Below the pieces are notes generated by a model. The model searched no databases. It was not told the DNA's origin and was given only the letters and a program-made list of their open reading frames with translations. Below are positions 24,814 to 33,571 of a stretch of 64,000 nt of DNA, in pieces (the stretch's first letter is position 1; each line of letters starts with the position of its first letter). Both the position numbers and the translations under genes were made by a program. The stretch comes from Mesorhizobium erdmanii USDA 3471 (GTDB lineage: Bacteria; Pseudomonadota; Alphaproteobacteria; Rhizobiales; Rhizobiaceae): contig NZ_KI421455.1 of the NCBI RefSeq assembly GCF_000472705.1, positions 124,001 through 188,000 on the forward strand, in the 5' to 3' direction.

Positions 24814-26067
24814 TTACTTGGCGTCGTCGATCGCCTTGACCAGTTCGGTCACGGCTTCGTCCGAGGTCTTGATCTGGCCATGGACGAACTTCGAAACGAC
24901 GTCCTTGTAGGCATTGGCGACCGCCGGGGGCGCGCCATAGCCCTGGGCGAGCGAGCCGAACAGCGTGCCGCCTTCGTTGGCTGCCTTCAAATCGGCGATG
25001 CCCTTCTTGCCGCAAGCGTCGAAGTCGGTGTCGGGAACGTCGGTACGGGCCGGAACCGAACCCTTGACGACGTTGAAGGCCGACTGGAAGCTCTTCGACA
25101 GGGTGGCGGTGGCCAGTGCGACCTGGGCGGCCTTGCGGTCTTCCGGAACGTTGAACATGCCGAACATGTCGGAGTTGTAGATCACGGAGCCGTCGGTTCC
25201 CGGGAAGCGATAGCACAGGAAGTCCGTGCCCGGGGTCTTCTTGGCGGCGTGGAACTCACCCTTGGCCCAGTCGCCCATGACCTGAACCAGGGCATCGCCC
25301 TTGATGACCATGGCCGTGGCAAGGTTCCAGTCGCGGCCCGAGAAGTTCGGGTCGACATAGGTGACGAGCTTGGCGAGGTTGTCGAACGACTTCTTCATCG
25401 TGTCCGACTTGAGCGAAGCGTCGTCGAGGTCGTTGAAGGCCTTCTTGTAGAACTCAGGTCCGCCGGTCGACAGCACGACCGAGTCGAACATGGTGGCTTC
25501 CTGCCAGTTCTGGCCGCCGAGAGCGAGCGGGATCACGCCTGCTGCCTTGGCCTTGTCGAGCAGGGCAACGAAGTCGTCGAAGGTCTTCGGCTCGGTGCCG
25601 CCGATCTTGTCCATGACGGCCTTGTTGATCCACAGCCAGTTGACCGAGTGGACGTTGACCGGAGCCGCGACCCACTTGCCGTCATAGACCGAGAATTTCT
25701 GCAGGGCGGCCGGAACCGACTTGTCCCAGCCTTCCTTCTTCGCCGTCTCGGTCAGGTCGCCCATGACGCCAGCAGCCGCATAGTCGAGCACGGTGTAGCC
25801 AAGCATCTGCGACGCGGTCGGGTAATTGCCGGCCGCGACCATCGCCTTCAGCGCGGTCATGGCAGCGTCGCCGCCACCGCCGGCCACCGGCACGTCCTTC
25901 CAGGCATAGCCTTCCTTGGCCAGATCGCCCTTGAGGACGTTGAGAGCAGCCGCTTCGCCGCCCGACGTCCACCAATGCAGCATCTGCACTTCCTTGACGT
26001 CCGCAGCATGCGCTGAGAACGCAAAGCTCGTCGCGAGAGCCGTTCCGATAAGCAGTTTGCGCAACAT
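24814..26067 (-). CDS. ABC transporter sugar-binding protein
   Basis: A 417-aa periplasmic solute-binding protein of the SBP_bac_1 (CUT1) type. Residues 1-21 (MLRKLLIGTALATSFAFSAHA) are a clean signal peptide with an A-x-A cleavage site. The mature start 'DVKEVQMLHWWTSGGEAAAL' and later 'KVNEFWINK'-like 'NVHSVNWLWINKAVMDKIGG' match glucose/mannose-type binders. ATG 26067 has a GGGAGGAAG Shine-Dalgarno; the frame extends to 26133 without support. The binding proteins closest in style carry glucose or mannose, but the catabolic genes upstream do not point clearly to one sugar. Confidence 0.92.
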   Translation of the reverse strand: MLRKLLIGTALATSFAFSAHAADVKEVQMLHWWTSGGEAAALNVLKGDLAKEGYAWKDVPVAGGGGDAAMTALKAMVAAGNYPTASQMLGYTVLDYAAAGVMGDLTETAKKEGWDKSVPAALQKFSVYDGKWVAAPVNVHSVNWLWINKAVMDKIGGTEPKTFDDFVALLDKAKAAGVIPLALGGQNWQEATMFDSVVLSTGGPEFYKKAFNDLDDASLKSDTMKKSFDNLAKLVTYVDPNFSGRDWNLATAMVIKGDALVQVMGDWAKGEFHAAKKTPGTDFLCYRFPGTDGSVIYNSDMFGMFNVPEDRKAAQVALATATLSKSFQSAFNVVKGSVPARTDVPDTDFDACGKKGIADLKAANEGGTLFGSLAQGYGAPPAVANAYKDVVSKFVHGQIKTSDEAVTELVKAIDDAK

Positions 26068-26125
26068 GTACTTCCTCCCTTGTTGCATTACACGACCGGT
26101 GGCAGGCCACCGGGTTCTTCCCAAC

Positions 26126-27637
26126 TCAGCCAACCCACCAACCGGTGCGCTGGCCGCGATGAAACTGGATTGTCTTTTCCTCGGTATAATCCTCGACGGC
26201 GCGTTTGCCGAGTTCGCGTCCGAGACCGGACTGCTTGTAGCCTCCGAAAGGCAGCTCGGGATAACCTTCCATGAATGTGTTCACCCAAACCGTCCCCGAA
26301 CGCACCCCGCGCGCCACCGACATGCAAGTGTCGATGCTGGCGCTCCACACACCCGCTGACAGACCATAGGGCGTGTTGTTGGCGATGTGCAACGCCTTTT
26401 CAATCGTTTCAAAAGTGAGCACGGAGAGCACCGGTCCGAACACTTCCTCGCGTGCGATGGCCATATCCTCGGTGACGCCGCGGATGATGGTTGGATCGAG
26501 GTATTGGCCGGCATTGGAGGCCAATTGCTTGCCGCCGCTGTAGACATTGCTGCCGCCGCTCGCGGCTGCCGTAACGTAACCGGTCACCTTGGCCAGATGG
26601 TCGGACGAGATCATCGCGCCGACCTTGGTGCTGTCGTGGAGTGGATCGCCGACTTGCACCTTGGCGGTAAGCGCCTTGACGGCGCTGAGAAAATCGTCCG
26701 CGATCGCTTCATGCACTATCAGCCGGCTGCCGGCATTGCAGCATTCGCCCGCATTGAAGAAGCCGCCGAACACCGCCGCGTCGGCGGCCGCTTCGAGGTC
26801 GGCATCGGGGAAGACGATCTGGCCGTTCTTGCCGCCGAGTTCCATCGAGACCTTCTTCAGCGACTGCGCGGCGGACGCCATGGTCATCTTGCCGACGCGG
26901 GTCGAGCCGGTGAACGACACCATCTCGACCAGGGGGTGGCTGACCATCGGCGCGCCGACATCAGCGCCCAGGCCCGCGAGGATGTTGACGACGCCGGCCG
27001 GCAGGCCGGCCTGCATCAGGATGTCGCCAAGGACAAAGGTCGAGGCCGAGGTCATTTCGCTCGGCTTGACCACAGCCGTGCAGCCAGCGGCGAGGGCGAA
27101 AGGCAGTTTCTGGCTGACGATGAGGAACGGGAAATTCCACGGCGTGATGATCGAAACGACGCCGATCGGTTCGCGCACGACCACGCCCAGCATGGCATCG
27201 CCGAGATTGGCATAGCTCTCGCCATGCAGTGTGCGGGCAAGCGAGGCGGCATAGCGCCAGATGTCGACGGCGCCGCCGATCTCGCCGCGCGCCTGGGCGA
27301 TCGGCTTGCCGGATTCCAGGGCGTCGAGCCGGGCGATCTGTTCCAGTTGCGCCTCGATCAGGTCGGCCGCCTTGAAAAGGATGGCGGCGCGTTCGGAGGC
27401 CTTCATGCGTGGCCATGGGCCGGTCTCGAACGCCTTGTGCGCGGCCTGCACGGCCGCTTCCACTTCGGCCCCGCCGGCCTGCGCATAGCGCGAAACGGTA
27501 AAGCCATGGCCGGGGCTGTTGCGCTCCAGCGTCCGGCCGTCGCGGGCATCGACATGCTTGCCGTCGATCAGCAGCCGATAGGTTTTCGGCGCGGCTGATG
27601 CCTCGGCGGGCATGGAAATGTTGAGAGGAGCGTTCAT
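26126..27637 (-). CDS. aldehyde dehydrogenase family protein
   Basis: A 503-aa ALDH. The cofactor-domain motif 'SIITPWNFPFLIVSQKLPFA', the Glu-containing 'VSMELGGKNGQIVFPDADLE' and the catalytic-Cys motif 'NAGECCNAGSRLIVHE' (near residue 300) are intact, as is 'EVFGPVLSVLTF'. It resembles the betaine-aldehyde/gamma-aminobutyraldehyde branch. The gene follows an enoyl-CoA hydratase gene after 14 bp and precedes the binding-protein gene by 58 bp, so catabolic and transport genes are probably one operon. Together with the Gfo/Idh dehydrogenase it could oxidise a sugar-derived aldehyde to an acid. Confidence 0.92.
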   Translation of the reverse strand: MNAPLNISMPAEASAAPKTYRLLIDGKHVDARDGRTLERNSPGHGFTVSRYAQAGGAEVEAAVQAAHKAFETGPWPRMKASERAAILFKAADLIEAQLEQIARLDALESGKPIAQARGEIGGAVDIWRYAASLARTLHGESYANLGDAMLGVVVREPIGVVSIITPWNFPFLIVSQKLPFALAAGCTAVVKPSEMTSASTFVLGDILMQAGLPAGVVNILAGLGADVGAPMVSHPLVEMVSFTGSTRVGKMTMASAAQSLKKVSMELGGKNGQIVFPDADLEAAADAAVFGGFFNAGECCNAGSRLIVHEAIADDFLSAVKALTAKVQVGDPLHDSTKVGAMISSDHLAKVTGYVTAAASGGSNVYSGGKQLASNAGQYLDPTIIRGVTEDMAIAREEVFGPVLSVLTFETIEKALHIANNTPYGLSAGVWSASIDTCMSVARGVRSGTVWVNTFMEGYPELPFGGYKQSGLGRELGKRAVEDYTEEKTIQFHRGQRTGWWVG

Positions 27638-27651
27638 CAGGATTGTTTTCT

Positions 27652-28428
27652 CTAGGTTCTTGAAAATGCCGGCTTCTGCCTGGTCTTGAAGGCGTCGACG
27701 CCAGCCTTGAGATCGCCGGTCAAGGCGATGAAGCCGCTGGCGAGCGCTTCCGTTGCCGCCGCACTTTCCTCGCCTTCGGCAACCGCGATCATCAGCTTGG
27801 CGGCTTCCGTCGCCAGCGGGCCGCGTTCTGCGATCTTTTCGGCCCAGGCCGTGGCGTCGACCAAGCCGTTACCTGTTTCCGCCACCCGGTCCACCACGCC
27901 AAGGGCCAGCGCTTCGGGAGCGAGAAGTATTTCACCGCCCAGCGCCATGCGGCGCACCGTTTGCGCACCGAAGCGACGCACCGCGCGCTGCGTGCCGGAC
28001 CAGCCGGGGACGACGCCGATCGAAGTTTCGGGGAAACCGAGCTTGATGTGTGTTTCCGCGACCCGGAAATCGCAGGCGACCGCCAGTTCCAGCCCGCCGC
28101 CCAGCGCATGGCCGGACAGCACGGCTATGGTCGGTTGCCTGAGCCGCGCCAGCCGGTCGAAGACACGATGGCCATAGCGTACCCATTGCACCTGGAAATC
28201 GGCGGCGCTCATCGCGCCCCAGGCCTCGACATCGCCGCCGGCGCAAAAGCCCTTGCCTTCGCCGCGCAGCAGCACGACGCGCAGGCCTTCGGCCATCTCC
28301 GCCTCATCAAGCGCGGTCTCCAGCGCGCGCAGCATCGGAATGTCGAGCGCGTTGAATTTCTCTGGCCGGCGCAAGGAGACGGTGCCGATGGCGCCCTCCT
28401 TTTCGAAGGTGACGAGGCGCTCAGCCAT
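27652..28428 (-). CDS. enoyl-CoA hydratase/isomerase family protein
   Basis: A 258-aa crotonase-fold protein. The first oxyanion-hole segment 'GKGFCAGGDVEAWG' and the second 'GHALGGGLELAVACDFRVA' are both present. The usual catalytic Glu region around 'PETSIGVVPGWSGTQRAVRR' keeps the first Glu. Start ATG 28428 overlaps the CoA-transferase stop by 8 bp; a longer frame to 28470 lies inside that gene. Coupling with a CoA-transferase implies that an acid is activated to its CoA thioester and then hydrated, isomerised or cleaved. Specific substrate unknown. Confidence 0.9.
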   Translation of the reverse strand: MAERLVTFEKEGAIGTVSLRRPEKFNALDIPMLRALETALDEAEMAEGLRVVLLRGEGKGFCAGGDVEAWGAMSAADFQVQWVRYGHRVFDRLARLRQPTIAVLSGHALGGGLELAVACDFRVAETHIKLGFPETSIGVVPGWSGTQRAVRRFGAQTVRRMALGGEILLAPEALALGVVDRVAETGNGLVDATAWAEKIAERGPLATEAAKLMIAVAEGEESAAATEALASGFIALTGDLKAGVDAFKTRQKPAFSRT

Positions 28429-30022
28429 GCGCGCCTCCGACCGAGGCGCCGCCATTGAGCGACAGGCCAATCGGCTGGTCCCGATAGAGCGCCGCCGGCG
28501 TCACCTTGAGGTCGTTGGCGACGCCGAGGGGAATCTCGGACTGCGCAAGCACATCGCGCTCGAGGTCGATGCCGGGCGCCAGTTCCGTCACCATCAAACC
28601 GTCTGGCGTCAGCTTCATCACGCAGCGCTCGGTGACATAAGTGATGTCCTGCCCTTGCGCGACCGCACGCTTGCCGGAGAACGAGATGTGCTCGACCTCG
28701 TTGACTACCTTCTTGACCTTGCCCTCCTGGTCGATGCGGATGCCACCCTCGGCCAGCGAGAGTTTTGCGCCGGCATTGAAGAAGCCCGAGAAGACGATCT
28801 TCTTCGCCCGCGACGTGATGTCGACGAAGCCGCCGGCGCCGGCGGTGACATGCGGCCGCGCCGACAGTTTCGAGACGTTGACCGAGCCGTGGCGGTCGAT
28901 CTGCAGGAACGACAGCAGCGAGGCGTCGAAGCCGCCAGCCTGGAAATAGATGAACTGGTGCGGCGAGGGCATAATCGCTTCGGCATTGGAGGCGCAGCCG
29001 AACTTGAAGTCGAGCAGCGGCACGCCGCCGACCGCGCCCTGTTCGATCACCCAGGTGACCTTGCCGTGCTGGCCTTCTTCCAGAAGGATGCGCGGCACAT
29101 TGGCCGAGATGCCGAAGCCGATGTTGACGGCCATGCCGTCGCGCAACTCCATGGCGACGCGGCGCGCGATCACCTTCTGGACGTTCATCTCGGCGTTGCG
29201 GAAGGTCGACAGCGGCCGGAAGATCTCGCCCGAAATCGCCGGGTCGTAAGGCGTCAGCGTCGTCTGCAACTGGTCAGGCGCCACCACGATGTGGTCGACC
29301 AGCACGCCCGGCACGCGCACGTCATGCGGCTTCAGCGTGCCGTTCTCGACGACGCGCTTGACCTGCGCGATGACGATGCCGCCATTGTTGCGGGCGGCGA
29401 GCGCCTGTTCGAGGCCGCCGAGATAGGCGCCTTCATGTTCATAAGTGAGGTTGCCGCGCTCGTCTGATGTGGTGGCGCGGATAATCGACACCTGCGGCAC
29501 GATCGAGCGGAAATAGAGCCATTCCTCGCCATCGAATTGCTGCACCGAGACGATGGGCTCGTTTGCGGCGTCGTTCATGGCGCAGCCCTGATGACGCGGA
29601 TCGGCAAACGTATCGAGGCCGACCTTGGTCAGCACGCCCGGCCGCTTGGCGGCGGCCTCGCGGTGCATGTCGAAGAGGATGCCGGACGGCACGTTGTAGG
29701 CGGCGACCGAATTGTCGCCGATCATCTTCCAGATTTGCGGCGGCTCGGACGAGGAGGGGCCGGATGGATAGGAGCCGCACAGCGTGCGCTTCAACAGGCC
29801 TGGCTTGGCGAGATGATCGATGCCCTTGATGCCATACATGTCGCCGGCGGCGATGGGGTGCAGCGTGGTGATATTCTTCGGATGGCCTTCGCTGTCGAAG
29901 CGTTCGCCGATGGCGGCCAGCACGGCGTCCGGACAGCCAAGCCCACTCGACGACGACACGGATACGGTCATGCCGTCCTTGATCAGGCTGGCTGCCTGCG
30001 TTGCGGAAACGACCTTGCTCAC
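28421..30022 (-). CDS. acyl-CoA:acetate/3-ketoacid CoA-transferase (fused subunits)
   Basis: A 533-aa family-I CoA-transferase with alpha and beta domains fused, as in YdiF and propionate CoA-transferase. The N-domain carries 'SLIKDGMTVSVSSSSGLGCP'. In the C-domain, 'AVNIGFGISANVPRILLEEG' precedes the catalytic-Glu segment 'WVIEQGAVGGVPLLDF' near residue 345. It moves CoA from acyl-CoA or acetyl-CoA to an acid through a glutamyl-CoA thioester. Both ends overlap neighbours (start with the Gfo/Idh stop, stop with the hydratase start), so translation of all three is coupled. Which acid is activated is unknown. Confidence 0.9.
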   Translation of the reverse strand: MSKVVSATQAASLIKDGMTVSVSSSSGLGCPDAVLAAIGERFDSEGHPKNITTLHPIAAGDMYGIKGIDHLAKPGLLKRTLCGSYPSGPSSSEPPQIWKMIGDNSVAAYNVPSGILFDMHREAAAKRPGVLTKVGLDTFADPRHQGCAMNDAANEPIVSVQQFDGEEWLYFRSIVPQVSIIRATTSDERGNLTYEHEGAYLGGLEQALAARNNGGIVIAQVKRVVENGTLKPHDVRVPGVLVDHIVVAPDQLQTTLTPYDPAISGEIFRPLSTFRNAEMNVQKVIARRVAMELRDGMAVNIGFGISANVPRILLEEGQHGKVTWVIEQGAVGGVPLLDFKFGCASNAEAIMPSPHQFIYFQAGGFDASLLSFLQIDRHGSVNVSKLSARPHVTAGAGGFVDITSRAKKIVFSGFFNAGAKLSLAEGGIRIDQEGKVKKVVNEVEHISFSGKRAVAQGQDITYVTERCVMKLTPDGLMVTELAPGIDLERDVLAQSEIPLGVANDLKVTPAALYRDQPIGLSLNGGASVGGAHG

Positions 30023-31035
30023 TTCATGCTCCCGAGTTTCGGGTCGATCTTGACGGCTTTGCCGGAGTTGGCCGATTGAAGCACTGCCTCGGCCGAGGCC
30101 AGCGACCAGACGCCGTCCTCGCCGGTGGCGGCAGGTTGGCCCCCGCTGTTGATCGCGGCATGGAATTGGCGCACGGACCGGACGTAGAGATCCTCGTGGT
30201 CGAAGCTCAATTGCTCTTCGCCCTCGGCAGTACGCAACAGCACCGAGCCGCCCGGCCTCTGGGTCATCACGTCGCTGGCGATCAACGAGCCTTGCGAACC
30301 ATGCACCTCGAAGCCGGTACCGGCGAATTTGGTGGTGAAACCTTCATGCGACTGGGCAATGAGGCCCGAGTTGAAGCGCCAGATGCACATGGCGCCGTCT
30401 TCCAGGCTGCCGCCGGCCATGCCGGCGGCTTGTGTGAAGGCCGAGACCTCGACCGGATCGTCACCAAGTACGAAGCGCAGCGTGTCGGCATCGTGCACGG
30501 TTATGTCCAGTACAACACCGCCGCCTGCTTCCGGCTTGGTGATGCGCCAGCCCTGCAGATTCTCCGGCAGATAGACGGAATGGAAGACGCGCGCCGCGAT
30601 CGGCCTGCCGATGCGGCCGGCCGCGACGGCCTCACGCATGGCGCGATGGGCGCCGGCGTTGCGCAGATGATGGTTGGTGCCGAGCACGATGCCCGCGTCC
30701 CTGGCGGCCGCGACCATCCTACGGGCGTCGGCACTGGTCAGCGCCAGCGGCTTCTCGCACAGCACATGCTTTCCCGCTTCGATGGCGGCAAGCGCCTGTT
30801 CGAGATGCAATTCGTTGGTGGTCGAGATGTAGACGGCGTCGACATCCTCACCAAGGAGTTCATCAAGCGTCGAGACCGCAAGCGGAATGTTGTTTTCCAC
30901 GGCATACGCCTGGGCCCGCTCCGGGCTGGAACTCATCACCGCGGCGATCTTGCCATCGGCCTGCGCACGAATGGCGTTGATCATGAATTGCCTGGCGATC
31001 GTGCTGGCGCCGATCAGCCCCCATTTGACACTCAC
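30019..31035 (-). CDS. Gfo/Idh/MocA-family oxidoreductase
   Basis: A 338-aa NAD(P)-dependent sugar or cyclitol dehydrogenase. The Rossmann motif appears as 'WGLIGASTIARQFMINAIRA', then 'VYISTTNELHLEQALAAIEA', the active-site 'CEKPLALTSADARRM' with the conserved E-K-P Lys, and 'NHHLRNAGAHRAMREAVAAG'. The C-terminal alpha/beta domain carries 'GGGVVLDITVHDADTLRFVL', including the expected His-Asp pair. Family members act on myo-inositol, glucose, xylose or dihydrodiols. Its start overlaps the LacI-type regulator stop and its stop overlaps the CoA-transferase start, making it the first enzyme of the operon. Confidence 0.92.
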   Translation of the reverse strand: MSVKWGLIGASTIARQFMINAIRAQADGKIAAVMSSSPERAQAYAVENNIPLAVSTLDELLGEDVDAVYISTTNELHLEQALAAIEAGKHVLCEKPLALTSADARRMVAAARDAGIVLGTNHHLRNAGAHRAMREAVAAGRIGRPIAARVFHSVYLPENLQGWRITKPEAGGGVVLDITVHDADTLRFVLGDDPVEVSAFTQAAGMAGGSLEDGAMCIWRFNSGLIAQSHEGFTTKFAGTGFEVHGSQGSLIASDVMTQRPGGSVLLRTAEGEEQLSFDHEDLYVRSVRQFHAAINSGGQPAATGEDGVWSLASAEAVLQSANSGKAVKIDPKLGSMK

Positions 31036-32090
31036 GCGGCGCCTCCCGTTCCCGCGGGCCTGTTTCGCGTGCGGCGGTCCGGACCGCAGCTTTCCCTGAC
31101 CACGAGGTTGACCGCGCCGATATGGTCTTCGGCGCGCGTCGTGCGCGACTGGATCATCTTCAGCATGACATGGGCGGCGCGCTCGCCGAGGCCGGCCGTG
31201 TCGACCGCGACGCTGGTCAGCGCCGGCATGTAGTGCTCGGCCTCGACCACGTCGTCGAAGCCGACCACGGCGAAATCCGCACCCGGTTCAAGCCTGCGCT
31301 TGCGCAACGCCAGCATCACGCCGAAAGCGACGGCATCGTTGAAGCAAAGCGCCGCGGTCGGTGGTTCGGCCATCGCAAGAGCGGCTTCAAGGCAAGCGAG
31401 GCCGCCTCTGCGGCTGGTTTCGCCTTCGATCACGAGCACATCGCGGGCGGCGATGCCCTGCGTCTCGCAGGCTTCGCGAAAGCCACCGAGCCTCTCTTGG
31501 TAGACCACGAGATCCGAAGAGCCGCCGAAGAAGGCGAGCCGTCGATGCCCTTTGCCGATGAGATGGGCAGCGGCAAGATAGGCGCCGCGATGATTGTCCG
31601 GCGCGATCACCGGGACGCGGCTTTCAGGCAGGCGCCGCATGGCAAAGACGACCGGCACGCCTGCCATCTCCAGCCGGCGGAAAGCGCTTGGCATCGTGCC
31701 GCGCGCCGGCGAGACGATGAGGCCGGCGACGCCTTGCTCCATCAGCGATTTCAGCACCTCTTCCTGGCGCACCGGATTTTCCGCCGTATTGGCGATGAAA
31801 GGCACGATACCGGCCGACTGGAAGACGCGCTCCATGCCGACCGCCAGTTCGGCGAAGAACGGATTGGTGAGATCGTTGATGACCATGCCGATGACGTTGG
31901 AATGGGCCTTGCGCAGATTGGCGGCGCCGCGGTTGTAGACATAGCCGACATCCTCGATCGCCTTGCGCACCTTGACCGCGGTCTCAGGCCGGATCAGCCC
32001 GCTGCCCTGGAGCACGAGCGATACCGTCGATTTGGACACGCCAGCCTCGCGGGCGATGTCGAAGATCGTCGCCTTGGCCCGGCTGGCCAT
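31032..32090 (-). CDS. LacI-family transcriptional regulator
   Basis: A 352-aa repressor. The N-terminal HTH and hinge region reads 'ATIFDIAREAGVSKSTVSLV' and 'VRKAIEDVGYVYNRGAANLR', followed by a periplasmic-binding-like effector domain ('VIGMVINDLTNPFFAELAVG', 'GFDDVVEAEHYMPALTSVAV'). ATG 32090 has a GGGAGG Shine-Dalgarno 10 bp upstream; the frame is open to 32150 across the operator. Two near-identical palindromes containing GGAACGTT, the central-CG type expected for LacI proteins, lie at its own promoter and at that of the divergent DUF993 gene. It therefore probably represses itself, the downstream catabolic operon and DUF993 until a sugar-like inducer binds. Confidence 0.93.
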   Translation of the reverse strand: MASRAKATIFDIAREAGVSKSTVSLVLQGSGLIRPETAVKVRKAIEDVGYVYNRGAANLRKAHSNVIGMVINDLTNPFFAELAVGMERVFQSAGIVPFIANTAENPVRQEEVLKSLMEQGVAGLIVSPARGTMPSAFRRLEMAGVPVVFAMRRLPESRVPVIAPDNHRGAYLAAAHLIGKGHRRLAFFGGSSDLVVYQERLGGFREACETQGIAARDVLVIEGETSRRGGLACLEAALAMAEPPTAALCFNDAVAFGVMLALRKRRLEPGADFAVVGFDDVVEAEHYMPALTSVAVDTAGLGERAAHVMLKMIQSRTTRAEDHIGAVNLVVRESCGPDRRTRNRPAGTGGAA

Positions 32091-32123
32091 CCAGATATCT
32101 CCTCCCGGCTTTCTCGCAAATCT

Positions 32124-32161
32124 ATTGGAACGTTCTAATCCTTGCGCCATGGATGAGTCAA
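32124..32161 (-). promoter_or_regulatory. lacI-type gene promoter with LacI-family operator 1
   Basis: The palindrome ATTGGAACGTTCTAAT occupies 32124-32139. On the minus strand a -35 TTGACT (32161-32156), a 17-bp spacer and a -10 TTAGAA (32138-32133) can be drawn, so the operator covers the -10. It is 34 bp from the regulator start codon. The half-sites differ at one position from operator 2. Confidence 0.65.
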
Positions 32162-32278
32162 TCGGGATTTTTCCTCGATAGGGAGATGCGATCGTAGGTG
32201 GTCCAATGACATGCCATCAAAGGCTTCCTGTGCTGCATCGCAGCATTCGTCGGCGGGCGACTTCGGATCTTAAAGGTT

Positions 32279-32307
32279 CTTGATTTATTGGAACGTTCCA
32301 TTTATAG
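32279..32307 (+). promoter_or_regulatory. DUF993-gene promoter with LacI-family operator 2
   Basis: The palindrome TGGAACGTTCCA (32289-32300) is perfect. It lies between a -35-like CTTGAT (32279-32284) and a -10-like TTATAG (32302-32307) with a 17-bp spacer, matching the rhizobial sigma-70 pattern. A bound repressor would block RNA polymerase. The gene start is 22 bp further on. Confidence 0.65.
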
Positions 32308-32328
32308 GCGCTGGAAAGGGAGCGATCG

Positions 32329-33483
32329 ATGGACATTGCCTTGCCTGATGAGGGTGGCCGCATCACCCGTTACATGGTCGTCGGACAACCGGTGCGACCT
32401 GACATCGGCGCGCGGTTTTCACGCATCGCCTATGCCGCCGCGCATGTCGTTGCCGATCCCTTCGAAATGACCGATCCATGGTCGCGGCCGGTGGTCGACT
32501 GGGACAGGACGATGGCATTCCGCCATCATTTGTGGCGGCTCGGTTTCCGCATCGCCGAGGCGATGGACACGTCGCAGCGCGGCATGGGTTTCGACTGGAC
32601 AAGCGCCCGGGAGTTGATCCGCAGGTCGATCGCCGAATCCCGCACCGTCGCCGGCGCCGACCTTGCCTCTGGCGCGGGAACCGACCATCTGGCGCCGGCG
32701 TCGGCCAGGACGCTGGACGATGTGATCGCCGCCTATGAGGAGCAGTTCGCTTTCATCGAAGGAGAGGGCGGCAAGGCGATCATGATGGCCAGCCGCGCGC
32801 TGGCGGCGGTGGCGAAGGGTCCGGACGACTACGCCGCCGTCTATGACCGGATTCTGGGTCAGGCCTCCGGCAAGGTCATCCTGCACTGGCTGGGTGACAT
32901 GTTTGACCCGGCCTTGAACGGCTATTGGGGCAGTCACGATTTCGAGACCGCGCTCGATACGGTGGTCGCGATCATCGAACGTCACGCGAACAAGGTCGAA
33001 GGCATAAAGATATCGCTGCTGGATGCGGACAAGGAGGTCGCGCTCCGCAACAGGCTGCCGGACGGTGTCGTCATGTTCACTGGTGACGACTTCAATTATC
33101 CCGAACTGATCGCCGGAGACAGCCGTGGGCATTCGCACGCGTTGCTTGGCATTTTCGACGCCATCGCGCCGGTCGCCAACGCCGCCCTAGCGAAGCTCGC
33201 CGCGGGCGATCAGGCCGGCTATGACGCGCTGATGGCGCCGACGGTGCCGCTGTCGCGAAAGATCTTCGAGGCGCCGACCGAATATTACAAGGCCGGCATC
33301 GTCTTCATGGCCTGGCTGAACGGCCACCAGGACCATTTCACCATGGTTGGCGGTATGCAGTCGGCGCGCGGCATCCGCCACTACGCCGATATCTTCCGGC
33401 TCGCCGACCAGGCGGGATTGCTGGCCGACCCGGAACTGGCCATATCCCGGATGAAGAGCCTGTGTGCTGTCGCCGGCGTCTGA
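32329..33483 (+). CDS. DUF993 family protein (dihydrodipicolinate-synthase-like TIM barrel)
   Basis: A 384-aa protein that I recognise as DUF993, annotated elsewhere as a 'dihydrodipicolinate synthase family protein'. It lacks signal peptide and membrane segments. 'HWLGDMFDPALNGYWGSHDF' near residue 186 and 'KVEGIKISLLDADKEVALR' near residue 222 resemble DapA-family strands. Lys227 in 'EGIKIS' is placed like the Schiff-base lysine of that superfamily, which suggests aldolase or dehydratase chemistry on a sugar acid. An AAAGGGAG Shine-Dalgarno precedes the ATG. It is divergent from the LacI regulator and shares its operator. No reaction has been established to my knowledge. Confidence 0.85.
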   Translation: MDIALPDEGGRITRYMVVGQPVRPDIGARFSRIAYAAAHVVADPFEMTDPWSRPVVDWDRTMAFRHHLWRLGFRIAEAMDTSQRGMGFDWTSARELIRRSIAESRTVAGADLASGAGTDHLAPASARTLDDVIAAYEEQFAFIEGEGGKAIMMASRALAAVAKGPDDYAAVYDRILGQASGKVILHWLGDMFDPALNGYWGSHDFETALDTVVAIIERHANKVEGIKISLLDADKEVALRNRLPDGVVMFTGDDFNYPELIAGDSRGHSHALLGIFDAIAPVANAALAKLAAGDQAGYDALMAPTVPLSRKIFEAPTEYYKAGIVFMAWLNGHQDHFTMVGGMQSARGIRHYADIFRLADQAGLLADPELAISRMKSLCAVAGV

Positions 33484-33571
33484 TCCAAACGAAAAATGGC
33501 CAGAAGATTCCCCAGCGCGGGGAATTTGCGGTATTGCTTTCGGTCTGGGAGGATCAGAGGACCAGCGGGCA

